Positions 1 through 10,238 of a stretch of 64,000 nt of DNA are shown here, in pieces. The DNA comes from Pardosa pseudoannulata. Taxonomy: Eukaryota > Arthropoda > Arachnida > Araneae > Lycosidae. Where the stretch lies: contig CM063503.1 in NCBI GenBank assembly GCA_032207245.1, forward strand, positions 63,136,230 through 63,200,229, read 5' to 3'. The position numbers were made by a program, and so were the translations under genes. The notes under the pieces are model-generated. The model ran no database searches. It was not told the DNA's origin and was given only the letters and a program-made list of their open reading frames with translations. The first letter of the stretch is position 1. Every line of letters begins with the position of its first letter.

Positions 1-235
1 TTAAATTTTGCTAATTTTACTGACAACAGTCCATATGTATTGCCTTTAATCTCTAATGTTGATTTTTATTTTATTTAATTCTGTAACATTGGTGGAATTA
101 GTTTTTAATGAGTGCATATGTGCTCTTTGTTGCTAAACATTTCCTTCGATACGGTTTAATTAGTTAGCATGAATGTATGTAACGTGTTGTCATAATATGA
201 ATCATAACTATCATTTTCTGCTATCTTTTTATCAG

Positions 236-324
236 TTACCGTTAACGCAGTAAATGGGTTGGTTACAGAGGTTTTTCCCTTTCCACCGGTACCATTCGGA
301 GAACATCCGTTTATCAGCTGTTAG
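236..324 (+). CDS. Possible terminal coding exon of an upstream gene
   Basis: A pyrimidine-rich acceptor (ctatctttttatcag) ends at 235 and is followed by an open stretch of 28 complete codons ending in TAG at 322-324. The peptide includes FPFPPVPFGEHPFISC, which reads like protein, and the patch is richer in GC than its surroundings. The exon would start after one base of a split codon. I do not recognise the family and no upstream exon is visible, because the window starts here. It could equally be an accidental open frame behind a chance acceptor. Confidence 0.28.
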
Positions 325-332
325 CGTCAAAA

Positions 333-348
333 GCGCCAACGTTGGCGC
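333..348. repeat. Perfect 16-bp GC-rich palindrome
   Basis: GCGCCAACGTTGGCGC is its own reverse complement. It lies just after the stop of the possible terminal exon. In such AT-rich DNA a GC palindrome of this length stands out, but no function can be assigned. Confidence 0.5.
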
Positions 349-561
349 CGTGAATATGGTAGAAAAGGCAATGCTGTAGGGGTAAAAAGGAATTTCCAAG
401 CATTCGGTTTCGGTACGGGGAAATAGCATAAACATGGCTTTTCTGCATAGCTGAAACTATTGCAATGCTTTTAATCGAGTACATTTTGATGCTGGATAAA
501 TGTTTGAGATATTTAAATGGTATACTAGTACATGATTGGCTTATTAGCACTCAATGGAGGG

Positions 562-563
<2 letters not shown>

Positions 564-605
<42 letters not shown>
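564..605. repeat. (TA)n microsatellite
   Basis: An uninterrupted alternating T/A run of about 42 bp. Confidence 0.95.
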
Positions 606-607
<2 letters not shown>

Positions 608-1642
608 TCTTGTACCCTTATAAAGTAAATATCTAAAGATAATGTGTGTTTGATGGATTTAAAAAGAAAACTAATTTTTGCTAAATTAGTAAAATACTTT
701 AAGCTATGTTTTTATCTTTCCTATGTTTTAAAAAAATACATCAGTATTCACAGATTGCTACAAAATTACCTTATTCCTAAGTGTTTTTAGTTTGGATAGT
801 GTAGTTATTTTCTGCAATGTTGCGATAATAAAGGTTTTTTAAGATTATGTATTTAAGATTTGAATGGAAGGTGCGCATTACATTAAGTGTTTAAATTTTA
901 TTTCCCTTCCCCTTTAAATCAATTTTTTCTCTTACTTCCGTACTTTGCTTTGCTGAAAATTAAAAAAAAAAAAAAGAATAGCATCTGATATTTCAGAATA
1001 AACAAACTGTATGTCAGCCATCTGTTGGACAAAATAGTAACTAATTTTTATTTTTCTTCCTTTTCAAATGTAGTGATGTCTTTTTACTTGTAAAAAAAAT
1101 GACAAATAATAGTATAGATATCAGTTACTATCAGATAAATATTTATTTTGGTTCTAAGCTTTCGATAGTTTTTTTTAGAATATAATTGTCAGTGCAGCAA
1201 TCACATTTTATCAAGATTTATAATACTTCATTTTATTTATATGGCTTGGCAAAATGATGTAAAAGTTAAGCATGTATTTTTTCATTAATAGCTTCATTAA
1301 AAGTGGTTTATGTACATTCATTTACCTATTATATGAAGCCTTTTCTTTATTAACTGTCTACAATATATTCAATAAAGCAAAAGGTATGTTGCACTAAATC
1401 TTTGTTGGGAAATATCAAGAGGAAAAATATTTATTAAAAAAAATTCTCTCAAAACAAAATATCCATAATATGCTAAGATCATAGTGAACACATTTTATTT
1501 TTTAAAATAAATTTAAAATTTAAGCCAACTTTCCTTTAAAGTTTATATCCTGCAATATATAAACTTTAATGGGAAACATGACAACACATGGCATGTTTAA
1601 AATATTCATAAAACCTATAAAGTTGTTTTCAAAGTGTTGAGA

Positions 1643-1703
1643 GTTATTAATAGAAGTAAATGTGTTACATATTTCTGATATGTAACACATTTGCTTTAAT
1701 AAC
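1643..1703. repeat. Imperfect inverted repeat (hairpin)
   Basis: The arms around a 5-base loop (ttctg) pair AAATGTGTTACATAT with ATATGTAACACATTT perfectly. They extend outward to GTTATTAA on the left and TTAATAAC on the right, with a small indel. This looks like a short MITE or a decayed palindrome. Confidence 0.55.
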
Positions 1704-2732
1704 TAATAGCTTCATAATATGATTAGGGGTAGTAAAAAACCCTTTTTGTGTCCCGTTCTTAGTTATATTTTATACAGAAATATCAAATTTTCCGTCGACT
1801 TTCGTTAAGGTTATCCCCCTTGCTCCTTATCCTAAGTTAATGAGTTTCCTAATTTAAATAATACAGAAATATAGTTTAACAAGATTCAGCAATTTTTTTT
1901 TTTTTTTAAATCTCCAGTGTTTCATATTGTACATCGAGACCTCGAATTTTTATATTTAGTTCTTGATATTAGCATAAGATTGAAAAGTTAACTCAGATTT
2001 GGGGAAGAATTTAATACAGAAACAAAATATTTCGTTTGTGTTTGTCTTTTTACTACTAATTTTTAGTACAATGTAATATTTTGATACAAATATAAAATTT
2101 GTCATTTAAGTGTCTTGTCTGTTTTAAATTTTTCTAAATGTTCATGCATTTGCAATAATATTTTTTTATTTTTATTTTCATTTGTGCGAGTGAAAGGTTT
2201 AAAGTTCATTGTTGAATTAAGACCATTTCTTTTATTACAGAAGGATTTTATTTTCGAATATATGTTATTCTAATGCTTTGAATTGTTAATTCTTAAAAGT
2301 ACAAACATAATGGTAAACATACACGTGAGTGTTTACAAAATTGTCCATTTAAAAAAAGTAAATATTCAAAAAAGGTGTTAGTAAAAAGCAATTAATCGGA
2401 TATCTATTTTTGACTGGAAAATTGCAGCGCTATATAATATGTAAATGTTGTTGACATTCACCCTTGCAGAGAATGCTACTTACCATTTATGAATATTTAT
2501 TTAAATGGAAAAGAACTTTCCTGTGTCTGAAAGAATATACCATATCAGCTATTTTTAAACCTTTATTTTGTACTGGAACAGCTAACTATTTAACATCGGG
2601 TGCAGCCTCATGCAAATTGTCAAACTTCCTTATGGAAAACATGTAAAATTTATATATAACTCTTTGCAATTTTATGCTATAAAAAATTGATGGCTTAATA
2701 ATGATATACGTATGTAGCCATGCTCATATATA

Positions 2733-2895
2733 GCTATGGGCAACTAAGGGTTGAATGCTAACCATCGGTACCGGAGTTCATGGTTTCGAATTCCATATAG
2801 GTGTTCGTAGCCGTTCGGAATCGGCTTTAAGCTGTAGGTCCCGGTCTCATTAGCCCTCTTGCTGCAAAAAGTAGACCTTAGCACTCCAAACCAAA
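2733..2895 (+). mobile_element. tRNA-derived SINE copy 1
   Basis: This copy has the family's modules in order: a tRNA-like head with the B-box-like part (ggtttcgaattcc), the conserved body ttcgtagccgttcggaatcg, a ggtcccggtctcattagccc block, and the tail gtagacc...gcactccaaacc. Its A-box end is degraded. It abuts a second partial copy head to tail. Confidence 0.75.
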
Positions 2896-3034
2896 CCGGA
2901 GTTCGTTGGTTGGAATCCCACCGTGTCATGAATGTTCGTAGCCGTTCGGAATTGATATTAAGCAGTAGGTCCCAGTCTCATTAGCTCTCGTGTTGCAAAA
3001 AAGTAGACCGTAAGGCGCAAAATTAAACCAAACC
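2896..3034 (+). mobile_element. tRNA-derived SINE copy 2 (5'-truncated)
   Basis: It starts mid-head at ccggagttcg and keeps the B box (ggttggaatccca), the body ttcgtagccgttcggaat and the tail gcaaaaaagtagaccgta. It directly follows copy 1 in the same orientation, so the pair is a head-to-tail dimer or an insertion beside the first tail. Confidence 0.72.
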
Positions 3035-3615
3035 ATATACAATTATGTCCTTCTCAAAACTTAAACAATTTAAATATTTTATAAAATTATCTCCAAACAG
3101 CTCCCAAATTTAGGTATTAATAATTATTTTTATTATAGTATTTAAGTCTTCGAATATCGTCATAATATAACAAAATAACATTGTTTTTTAGTTATTGTTA
3201 GTTTGAACTTCATTAATGTTTTGCATTGGATTTCTTCAATATCAAACCTAGTATATATTATCATTCCAATAATAATAAAACGTAAGTTTCCGATTTCCTG
3301 CAAAATTATTATGGAGTTATTTCTGGAAAATATTTCTCCTAAGTGTGATAACATCCTTAACCGTGGTTTCCTTTTCGCTGACTACGAAGTCTTTTATGGC
3401 GAACTTAGTTTCAATCCATTTCAGTCCCGGATCTATTTATAACTACTTCGTTGAAGCAGCTGCCTTGTAATATGCTACAACTCGTGGATCTGTGACCAGT
3501 GAAAATCCACCTGTTACAGAAAACGTACAAATTGAGACTACACTTCTAATTTGTAAATAACTATCAAAATGGTCGGCATCTGAGGAAATTTATGCAAAAT
3601 AATAATAATTCGATA
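3035..3615. other. Unassigned sequence
   Basis: No gene or recognisable transposon. A 79-codon open frame at 3203-3442 lacks any motif I know. The part at 3350-3540 is somewhat GC-richer than its surroundings and may be an old repeat fragment. Confidence 0.4.
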
Positions 3616-3623
3616 GGTTAAAA

Positions 3624-4429
3624 CAGGGTTGACATGATTTAAATCAGTTGATTTTTTTTTTGAAAAAATCATTGATTTAAATCATTTTTTTTTTTCACTT
3701 CTTTTAAAACCTATATTCCAAAGACAGGAGAATTGGGAATCGGTCAGCACAGTAATACCAATAAGTAAATAAGTGTAAATAGATAGCATGTGCTTTCCAA
3801 TAATTTAGGGGTGTTGTTATCAGAAAGTATGTAGTAGGGGTAGTACAATGACTGATAAGACTGGTGGAAATCATTTTATGTAATGGGAGGTAAAGAGAGT
3901 ATTACAGAACTTGATATCCAGTTTGTCTACCAAATAACATAAACCGTGATTTCATCTGCTGGAATGGAAAGACAGTTTTCTTTTTTTGGTATTGTTCATT
4001 CTAGCCTTCGTAAAGAATTAAGAGTGGATAAAGCATCAAAGCTAGTGTTTTTATTGAAACAATTATATCCATAATTTGGTGCTTAAAAATATTGAAATAG
4101 TTGTGATTTGTTTTTTTAAATAAATAGTTTGCATTAAAAGAATATTTAATTTGTTCTTTTAATTTACGTCTTATTTAGTTTACACTATCCAATGGCAAAA
4201 TAGAATGTATTTAGATTAAAATTTATATATTTAAGTTTAGGTAATCAGTGTGCAGAATATACTAAATATATAAGATGTTACATCTTATAACAAACTATTC
4301 TATGTATATTGCAAAAAACATAAAAACAATTAAAATTAGTATTCAGAAAAAAAATTTAAAAAATCTGATTTAAATTAAATAAATCTGGTTTTTTTTTATT
4401 TAAAAAAAAATCATTTTTTTCCAACCCTG
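3624..4429 (+). mobile_element. hAT transposon, internally deleted
   Basis: An exact 8-bp target duplication, ggttaaaa, flanks the element at 3616-3623 and 4430-4437. The ends are inverted (CAGGGTTG... and ...CAACCCTG), followed by atttaaatca-rich subterminal repeats. An 8-bp TSD and CAGGG-type ends are hAT hallmarks. Only the end of the transposase remains inside (3943-4074). A related copy lies in inverse orientation at 8371-8682. Confidence 0.88.
3943..4074 (+). pseudogene. hAT transposase C-terminal (dimerisation) remnant
   Basis: This is an open frame of about 43 codons ending in TAA. It reads SSAGMERQFS, then HSSLRKELRVDKASKLVFLL. The pattern, in which the Ser-Ser/Ala-x-x-ER-x-FS block precedes a LR..L...KA.KL..L block, is the conserved hAT dimerisation region. 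The BED finger and the catalytic Asp residues are absent, so the 806-bp host element cannot be autonomous. Confidence 0.78.
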
Positions 4430-4630
4430 GGTTAAAACAAGTTTAATTTTTTTTCTCAGTGATTTTTTTCCATTTAATTGAAGGTAATTACTCCCCCAAA
4501 TTTTCATACCTATTGTAATTCTGTCATTTGTATAGGTATTTTACGATTTATCGAGCCTCGCTCATGTATTTACTTTTCCATCAGATACATAGACTGAAAT
4601 CATATCTGTAATAGACGAATACTATATATA

Positions 4631-5138
4631 CAGTCTGTTCCATAAGAGCATGTCGCTCATAACTTCGTCAATGGACACCGGCTTAATGGCACGTGTTCTT
4701 CAAAAATTAGAGAAGAATGCTTTATGGTTATATTCTTTATTCGATTTATTTAGCTGTGTTTAAATCAACAATTCCAAAATGAGTGCCACGAATGCGAGCC
4801 ATTTTGAGGCAGTGTTTCTGTGTAACCATCCAAAAGGACCAAAAATGTCTTGTGCAGCTGCAGCCCGGTACATGAGAAAGTCGGAGTCGTTCGTCAAGAA
4901 GTGGGTAGCACGTTATAAAGCGGTACAAAATGTTGACGACCTACCGTAACGGGGTAAACGCCGCTCAACGTCAAAATCGAATGATAAAGGGATTATTGCA
5001 TAATCAATAATAATGGGGACTGAACAACTTATTAGGTAAAATTCATTTCAGTTTAATATGTATACTACACGGTACAAATGTATTTTTATCTAATTCGTTT
5101 GTATTTTCAGAGAAATGGACAACACGCTCTTATGGATC

Positions 5139-5143
<5 letters not shown>
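4631..5143 (+). mobile_element. Tc1/mariner-type element, internally deleted
   Basis: The ends are inverted. The left begins cagtctgttccataagagc, and the reverse complement of the right end reads agtctgatccataagagc. The flanks are TA-rich, as expected for a TA target. The interior keeps the N-terminal DNA-binding part of a transposase (4779-4949) and then decays. The right end merges into an (AT)n run, so the exact TA duplication on that side is blurred. Confidence 0.82.
4779..4949 (+). pseudogene. Tc1/mariner transposase N-terminal fragment
   Basis: ATG at 4779 opens 56 codons ending in TAA. The peptide contains MSCAAAARYMRKSESFVKKW, a helix-turn-helix of the kind that binds mariner/Tc1 terminal repeats, followed by a basic RGKRRSTSK stretch just past the stop. 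The stop lies where the linker between the two helix-turn-helix units would be. No DDE/D catalytic core remains before the right inverted repeat. Confidence 0.75.

Positions 5144-5209
<66 letters not shown>
5143..5209. repeat. (AT)n microsatellite abutting the mariner end
   Basis: About 66 bp of pure AT alternation begins at the last bases of the mariner-type right terminal repeat. It may have grown from the TA target duplication. Confidence 0.95.
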
Positions 5210-5211
<2 letters not shown>

Positions 5212-5502
5212 CATTGACGAGTGGTTAAGGCATGGAAAACGAATTTGATTTCATTTATATAACTTCCTTGCTGTAATTCTTCTGTCCATGCTATGCCATT
5301 TAGATATCCTTTGTTCTCATCTTGGAGCAACAAGCGTGGAGGATGTTATTAGCCCGAGTTCCCTCTCAGAACCGACTCTTTTGGCGTTGCTACCTAAGCA
5401 AAATTCCTATGTCTACCTCTGCGTCAGTTCTTTTACTCTGTATAGTTCCGCTCGAGGGTGTGTCTTTCTCCTATTTCGTTGTCGTTAATGACTTCTAACT
5501 AC

Positions 5503-5508
<6 letters not shown>

Positions 5509-5545
<37 letters not shown>
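5509..5545. repeat. (AT)n microsatellite beside a SINE
   Basis: About 37 bp of AT alternation, ending about 10 bp before a SINE head. The 5210-5508 interval before it holds no recognisable gene or repeat. Confidence 0.93.
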
Positions 5546-5548
<3 letters not shown>

Positions 5549-5555
5549 AAATTTG

Positions 5556-5706
5556 CTGACCGATGGCCGAATGGTTAGGGTGTTGCCCTTCGGTACCGCA
5601 ATTCGTGAGATCCAAATCCCACAGTGGCATGGATGTTCGTAGCCGTTAGGAATCGGCTTTAGCCCTGTGTTGCATAAAAGTAGACCGTAGCACTCCAAAA
5701 CAAACA
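5556..5706 (+). mobile_element. tRNA-derived SINE copy 3
   Basis: The head shows gatggccgaatggttaggg (A box) and a B-box-like gatccaaatccca. It continues with ttcgtagccgttaggaatcg and the tail gtagaccgtagcactccaaa. The segment between the body and the tail is shortened, because the ggtcccggtctcatt block is missing. Confidence 0.8.
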
Positions 5707-6188
5707 ATTATGAAACTTCACTTTACTGTGCTGCTTTTACATATCATAGAAAACAAATCAATCATAAAGTATTTATTTTTTAATAAATAATCTACCGATG
5801 TTTAAAATTTCAGCCCATCACTAAAGTGAAAGGTTATAATATTAATTCTTAATTCAAAATTTCAATAAGGTTATAATTAAAGCTCATAAACTAAAAAGGA
5901 CTTTAAGGGAACAACCACTTTTTCTCATATTTAAATCTTTCTATAGCAATAACTGCCTTAAAATTCTTATTTCGAGAAAAAAATATTAAAGTACAAATTT
6001 TTCATTTAAGAAATATAATGAAAAATATATCAAATTGCCTTATTTTAAAGTCACCATAACTACAATTACATAGAACTATTTTCAGTAAGACTATTTAACT
6101 CTGGCTTAACTTTTAAGTTGAGCATAGTTTGAAGCTGTGTAAACCTAAACTTTTCTTTTTCCTAAAATTTCATTTTTATACCCTATTA
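5707..6188. other. Nothing recognised
   Basis: AT-rich non-coding sequence between a SINE and a hAT element. No repeat or gene signature was seen. Confidence 0.4.
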
Positions 6189-6718
6189 CAAGGGTGGCCA
6201 AGCTCCTTGATAGTCCGAGCCATTTTTCAAAATTTGAAATTTTTTGCCAGCCTCAAATAATACGTATTTAAAAGGTATGCAAAAAAGATATTAAATTTTT
6301 TTTTTTTTTTTTTACAGAAATTATATTTATTGAATGTCATTTGGAAGTTCTTCGTCCTTTAATTTTTCAAGGAAATTTTTGAATTGTCGATGATTTTTTG
6401 CTTTGGTGTGAATGTAATTTACAATGTGTTACAATGTTTTCATAACATCAGGATATTTTAAATATTTTGTAACGAGATTGTTCTCTGTGAATTATGCAGT
6501 GAATCGGTATGAATTGTGGAATTTGAGAATCATCTCTCAAAAGTCAAATAAGACCAATTTTTTTACCCAGCATTGCCTGAGCTCCATCAGTTATAATAAT
6601 TTTTTTAAAATATAATAACACAAAAATGAAAAGGGAACTCGGGTACATTTATCGAGAGCCACAAATTATCCTTCAAAGAGCCGCATGTGGCTCGCAAGCA
6701 GCAGGTTGGCCACCCCTG
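6189..6718 (-). mobile_element. hAT element relic with CAGGGGTGGCCAA-type ends
   Basis: The left end reads caagggtggccaagct and the reverse complement of the right end reads caggggtggccaacct, a TIR style well known in hAT elements. The flanks ccctatta and tcttatta look like an 8-bp TSD with two changes. The interior on the - strand holds decayed transposase (6310-6620). Confidence 0.8.
6310..6620 (-). pseudogene. Decayed hAT transposase core (GTF2IRD2/ZBED-like)
   Basis: On the - strand the pieces read in order: TDGAQAMLGKKIG (region of the second catalytic Asp), then DDSQIPQF and HCIIHREQ, then NYIHTKAKNHRQFKNFLEKL. This order matches hAT transposases of the GTF2IRD2/ZBED type. Several in-frame stops break it, and it covers only the middle of the protein. 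Confidence 0.7.
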
Positions 6719-6765
6719 TCTTATTATATCTGGAATTATATTATAGGGCAATATTCTACCTTAAA

Positions 6766-6824
6766 GCTCATTAGCTCTCGTAGCTAAGCAGTATACTGTT
6801 GTAGCGCTATAAATCAAACCAAAT
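6766..6824 (+). mobile_element. SINE 3'-end fragment
   Basis: The run ctcattagctctcgtagctaa...gtagcgctataaatcaaacc is a diverged form of the SINE tail block. The head and body are absent. It ends next to the TTAA target of the piggyBac-type element. Confidence 0.5.
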
Positions 6825-6833
6825 CTAGCTTAA

Positions 6834-7465
6834 CCCTCCGAGTGGAACACACCGATTAAAAAAAGTCTCCAAAAATAAGCTAAAGGTTTATTGTATCAAT
6901 GGCCAAAGCGTTCTATGATTTTTTACTTCACCCTTTGTCGACTAGAATGGAATACGGGAAACCCATCCTCGTTATTGTCCCTTTACTTCCGGTTATAAAT
7001 AGATATATAAATAGATATTATAGATTGTTAATTTTTAATACGCATAAAGCTCATCAAGTCTCGAAGATCATCCCATAAGAAATAATGGATTCTAAAAGTA
7101 CAAATAAAAATATTCTTTAAGAGAATTATTTATATTTTTTTAAAGAAAGTTATTTAAGTGGTGCAATTAGAGATACATCTGTTACCGCAAACGAAATACT
7201 TCGAAATAAATAGAGATTTACAAAGCCATGAAAAGCTATCAGCGTCTTTGTGCCTCAGGGGGTAGGGGTGAAACCCTCAATAAATGTCAGTCAAAGAGGG
7301 ATGCAGTTTCTAAACAATCGATCTGATCCTCCTACCTCAGACACTGGCAGAAATAAACATTACATCCATTTTCGGAACGGTTTTGGAGGTCAAAAATTGT
7401 ACGTGACAACCGCTTTGAAGACATCATCGGTTTGGCGGAATTGTACGTGCGAACCACTTAGAGGG
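6834..7465. mobile_element. piggyBac-type non-autonomous element
   Basis: TTAA flanks both sides (6830-6833 and 7466-7469). The ends are inverted: CCCTCCGAGTGG on the left and CCCTCTAAGTGG as the reverse complement of the right. TTAA duplication with CCC-starting ends is diagnostic of the piggyBac superfamily. No transposase motif is recognisable inside; a 75-codon open frame at 7250-7477 has no known domain. Confidence 0.75.
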
Positions 7466-7592
7466 TTAAAGTCATGAATTTTTCTTATCTTATAAATGAT
7501 AAGACTGTAAATCTGCGTTAAAAATTTCATGGCATTTGAAACAAGTGTTTTTGCGATAATTCTCCTAACAAAGTAGAGAAATTTAAAAACGA

Positions 7593-7757
7593 GGCCGTAC
7601 GATGACAGATTGGTTAAGGTGCTGGCCTTCGGTATCATAGTTCGTGGGTTGGAATCCCACTGGGGCAGGGATGTTCGTAGCCGTTCGGAGTCGTCTTTTA
7701 TCTGTAGGTCTCGGTCTCATTAGCCCTCGTGTTGCAAAAAAGTAGACCGTAGCACAA
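7593..7757 (+). mobile_element. tRNA-derived SINE copy 4
   Basis: Full module order: the gatgacagattggttaaggt head, B box gggttggaatccca, body ttcgtagccgttcggagtcg, ggtctcggtctcattagccc, and tail gcaaaaaagtagaccgtagca. Copies 4 and 5 are the most complete in the window. Confidence 0.85.
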
Positions 7758-8199
7758 AGTATCATATCAAAAACTAGAAAAATTGCGTGAAAAAATGCCC
7801 ATGTTACCATATACTGTTTTTCAAAGATTTGTACAGTAAATTGTAGTACGTACATTGAAACTAGCTTATATAATGCTTTATTAAAATTTTAAATTAAAAA
7901 GGAACTTAAAGCGACCAAAAACACTGAAAATGGGAGTTATTTAAGCACCCACTTTCGGTGTCAATTAGAAGAATATGCCTCTAATTAAATTACTACATCT
8001 CCGGTTACGATGGTCGTAGGAAAAGAATTCAAATGGTTTTCTAAACCTAAAACAATGTAGTTTTCTAATGCAAGACATAGAAAGTGCAAATTTTGACTGA
8101 AAAACCAATTTTTATTGTACTCATCCCCCTTAAATTTAGAATTTGTCATCAATCATGTTTTGTAACAGAATTTATGCAATATAGCTTAAAAAATCTCAA
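7758..8199. other. Nothing recognised
   Basis: AT-rich spacer between two SINE copies. No gene or repeat signature. Confidence 0.4.
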
Positions 8200-8370
8200 G
8201 CCGAACAATGGCTGAATGGTTAGGGTGTTGGCCTTCTGTACCGGAGTTCGTGGATTCAAATCCCGCTGGGGCATGTTCGTAGCCGTTCAGAATCGGCTTT
8301 AACCTGTAGGTCCCGGTCTTATTAGCCTTCGTGTTGGAAAAAAAAGTAGACCGTAGCACTCAAAAACAAA
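8200..8370 (+). mobile_element. tRNA-derived SINE copy 5
   Basis: Complete copy: gccgaacaatggctgaatgg, B box ggattcaaatcccgctgggg, body ttcgtagccgttcagaatcg, ggtcccggtcttattagcc, and tail aagtagaccgtagcactc. It is immediately followed by the inverted hAT fragment. Confidence 0.85.
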
Positions 8371-8682
8371 ATCTCGTGCATCATGTAACTGGATTTAAAG
8401 TTCTGTAATACTCTACCTCCCATTACATAAAATGAATTTCACCAGTCATAATCAATCATTGTACTACCCCTACTACATACTTTCTGATAACAACCCCTAA
8501 ATTCTTGGAAAACACATGCTATCTATTTACACTTATTTACTTATTGGTATTACTGTGCTGATTCCCAATTCTCCTGTCTTTGGAATATAGGTTTTAAAAG
8601 AAGTGAAAAAAAATTATTTAAATCAATGATTTTTTCAAAAAATCAACTGATTTAAATCGTGATTTAAATCATGCCAACACTG
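8371..8682 (-). mobile_element. Inverted, truncated copy of the 3624-4429 hAT family
   Basis: The reverse complement of about 8394-8682 matches the left 280 bp or so of the element at 3624. Shared landmarks are the cagtgttggcatg end, the atttaaatca subterminal repeats, ggagaattgggaatc, and gtagtaggggtagtacaatg. The match ends near 8390 with no second terminal repeat, so this copy is truncated at the junction with SINE copy 5. Confidence 0.78.
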
Positions 8683-8932
8683 ATCTAATTTTCATTATAT
8701 TTTATAAATTTTCTTATTTACTGTGTAATCAGTTGCACTTTTATAAAGCGGAAAGTTTATATTATAAGTAATTATAAATGCATCCACTCAATCCATATTT
8801 ATCGGGATATAGCAAGTGGAAAACGTTTGTTTATTGATCTCGCGAATAGTGAAACTTTTTAACTGTAAGAAAAATACCTTGTATATAGCGACTACGAGGT
8901 TAAAATTATCTAAACTTTTCTTTTGAAATAAT

Positions 8933-9023
8933 ATGTCCAGTTATGATTGCAGACGCAGGAAGAAATTAACGACGTCGGCTAAATTTAAAGAATGTCGGAA
9001 CACAAAGAAAATCCAAAACACAC
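8933..9023 (+). CDS. Speculative first coding exon
   Basis: ATG at 8933 opens 30 codons and one extra base, running into a strong donor, cac|gtaagtt. The peptide is basic (for example CRRRKKLTTSAKFKECR). No partner exon was found. It would leave a split codon, whereas Elongin A exon 2 begins on a codon boundary, so it cannot simply be that gene's first exon. Confidence 0.13.
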
Positions 9024-10174
9024 GTAAGTTTATTTTTTTATATATATAACTCTTTTACTTATTTAATTGTGCTACATTACGAATTGAGTCCGAGATTTGA
9101 GTATTGAAGAAAAATTTATCTCTGGCGAAATCTTTTATCGCCAAATTGAGCAATGTAAATTGAATATGGTTGTTTTATTACGATTGAGATGCTCTTTTTG
9201 TTTGTACTTACATTCATTTATTTAAAAGGCTAGTTTTGGTTTCACTTTGAATGTTTTCATAGGATAACCTAGTTTTCGGTTCGCTGAGCATGTGTTAGTA
9301 ATTTGGTTTTGCTTTAAAGATAGATTCCAGCTTATTTTCTAGCATTTGTTGTTTATAGTCTGAGAGCGATAAATGTAATAAATCTAAATGATAGGTTTGG
9401 CAGTAAAATGTATTGTAATTTAGAAATAAGTAAATAAAAAAAATACTAGTCTTGAATTTTAAATCTGATTTAACTACGAAATGTCTTTTGTAGAATTTAT
9501 TTATTGGCATTCATATTCAATGATTCGATAGCCTACAATGAAAAAATTTGAAGCATATTTTATTCATTTTGAATTTAATATTTAGACTATATTTTAAGAT
9601 ATCTGTACGGAGAGCATAGATGTGGACTGTATATAAAAAAATAATAAAGATAAACAAATTGCTAGTTGTAATTATTTAATGAGAAAGAAAATGAAGCTTG
9701 TTGCTTCCATCGACAGTAGCCAGCGTACTGTGGTCTCGTCACTGGCTCACACCAGGGTTGCTATATTAAAAAAAGGGAGAGAACACATCTCACCAAGTGC
9801 ACAGCATCGCCCAAGTGGCGATGTGCCTGAACAATATCCTTATTTCTGTCAAATATGACATTAATTTTTTTTAGATTCCTCAATTTAAAAAAAAACTAGA
9901 GCTTCGCATTTCGAATACATTGCTAAATATTAATGTTACAGAGAAAATAACTTTTTAACACTACTTTATTAATTTCCCATTTTACGTTAAGATGAATTTT
10001 AGGTGATATATTAACTTTTAGGCTGAAATACGGAATAATCTCTGATTTAATCTAGTTTACCATGCTTAGCTTTAAATCCTTCGCTGAGGGATAAGCAGAA
10101 CAAAACACTACGTACCAGTAAATTATAAATTTTTATATTCAGTGCTTTGGTAGAACGTAAATTGTTTCCCAATA

Positions 10175-10178
<4 letters not shown>

Positions 10179-10233
<55 letters not shown>
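10179..10233. repeat. (AT)n microsatellite
   Basis: About 55 bp of pure AT alternation. Confidence 0.95.

Positions 10234-10238
<5 letters not shown>

Larger units (their letters stand above)
349..2732. other. Non-coding AT-rich stretch
   Basis: No supported gene is seen. The stretch holds a (TA)n microsatellite at 564-605, an inverted repeat at 1643-1703 and several homopolymer runs. Short open frames, such as the one near 2464-2646, have no recognisable domain or splice context. Confidence 0.5.

Noticed and set aside
5600..8280. tRNA genes
   Set aside because: A and B boxes are present, but they sit in SINE heads that lack a paired cloverleaf and continue into the SINE body.
8933..9023. 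First exon of Elongin A
   Set aside because: It would end with a split codon while exon 2 starts on a codon boundary, and its peptide does not resemble the start of the TFIIS-like domain.
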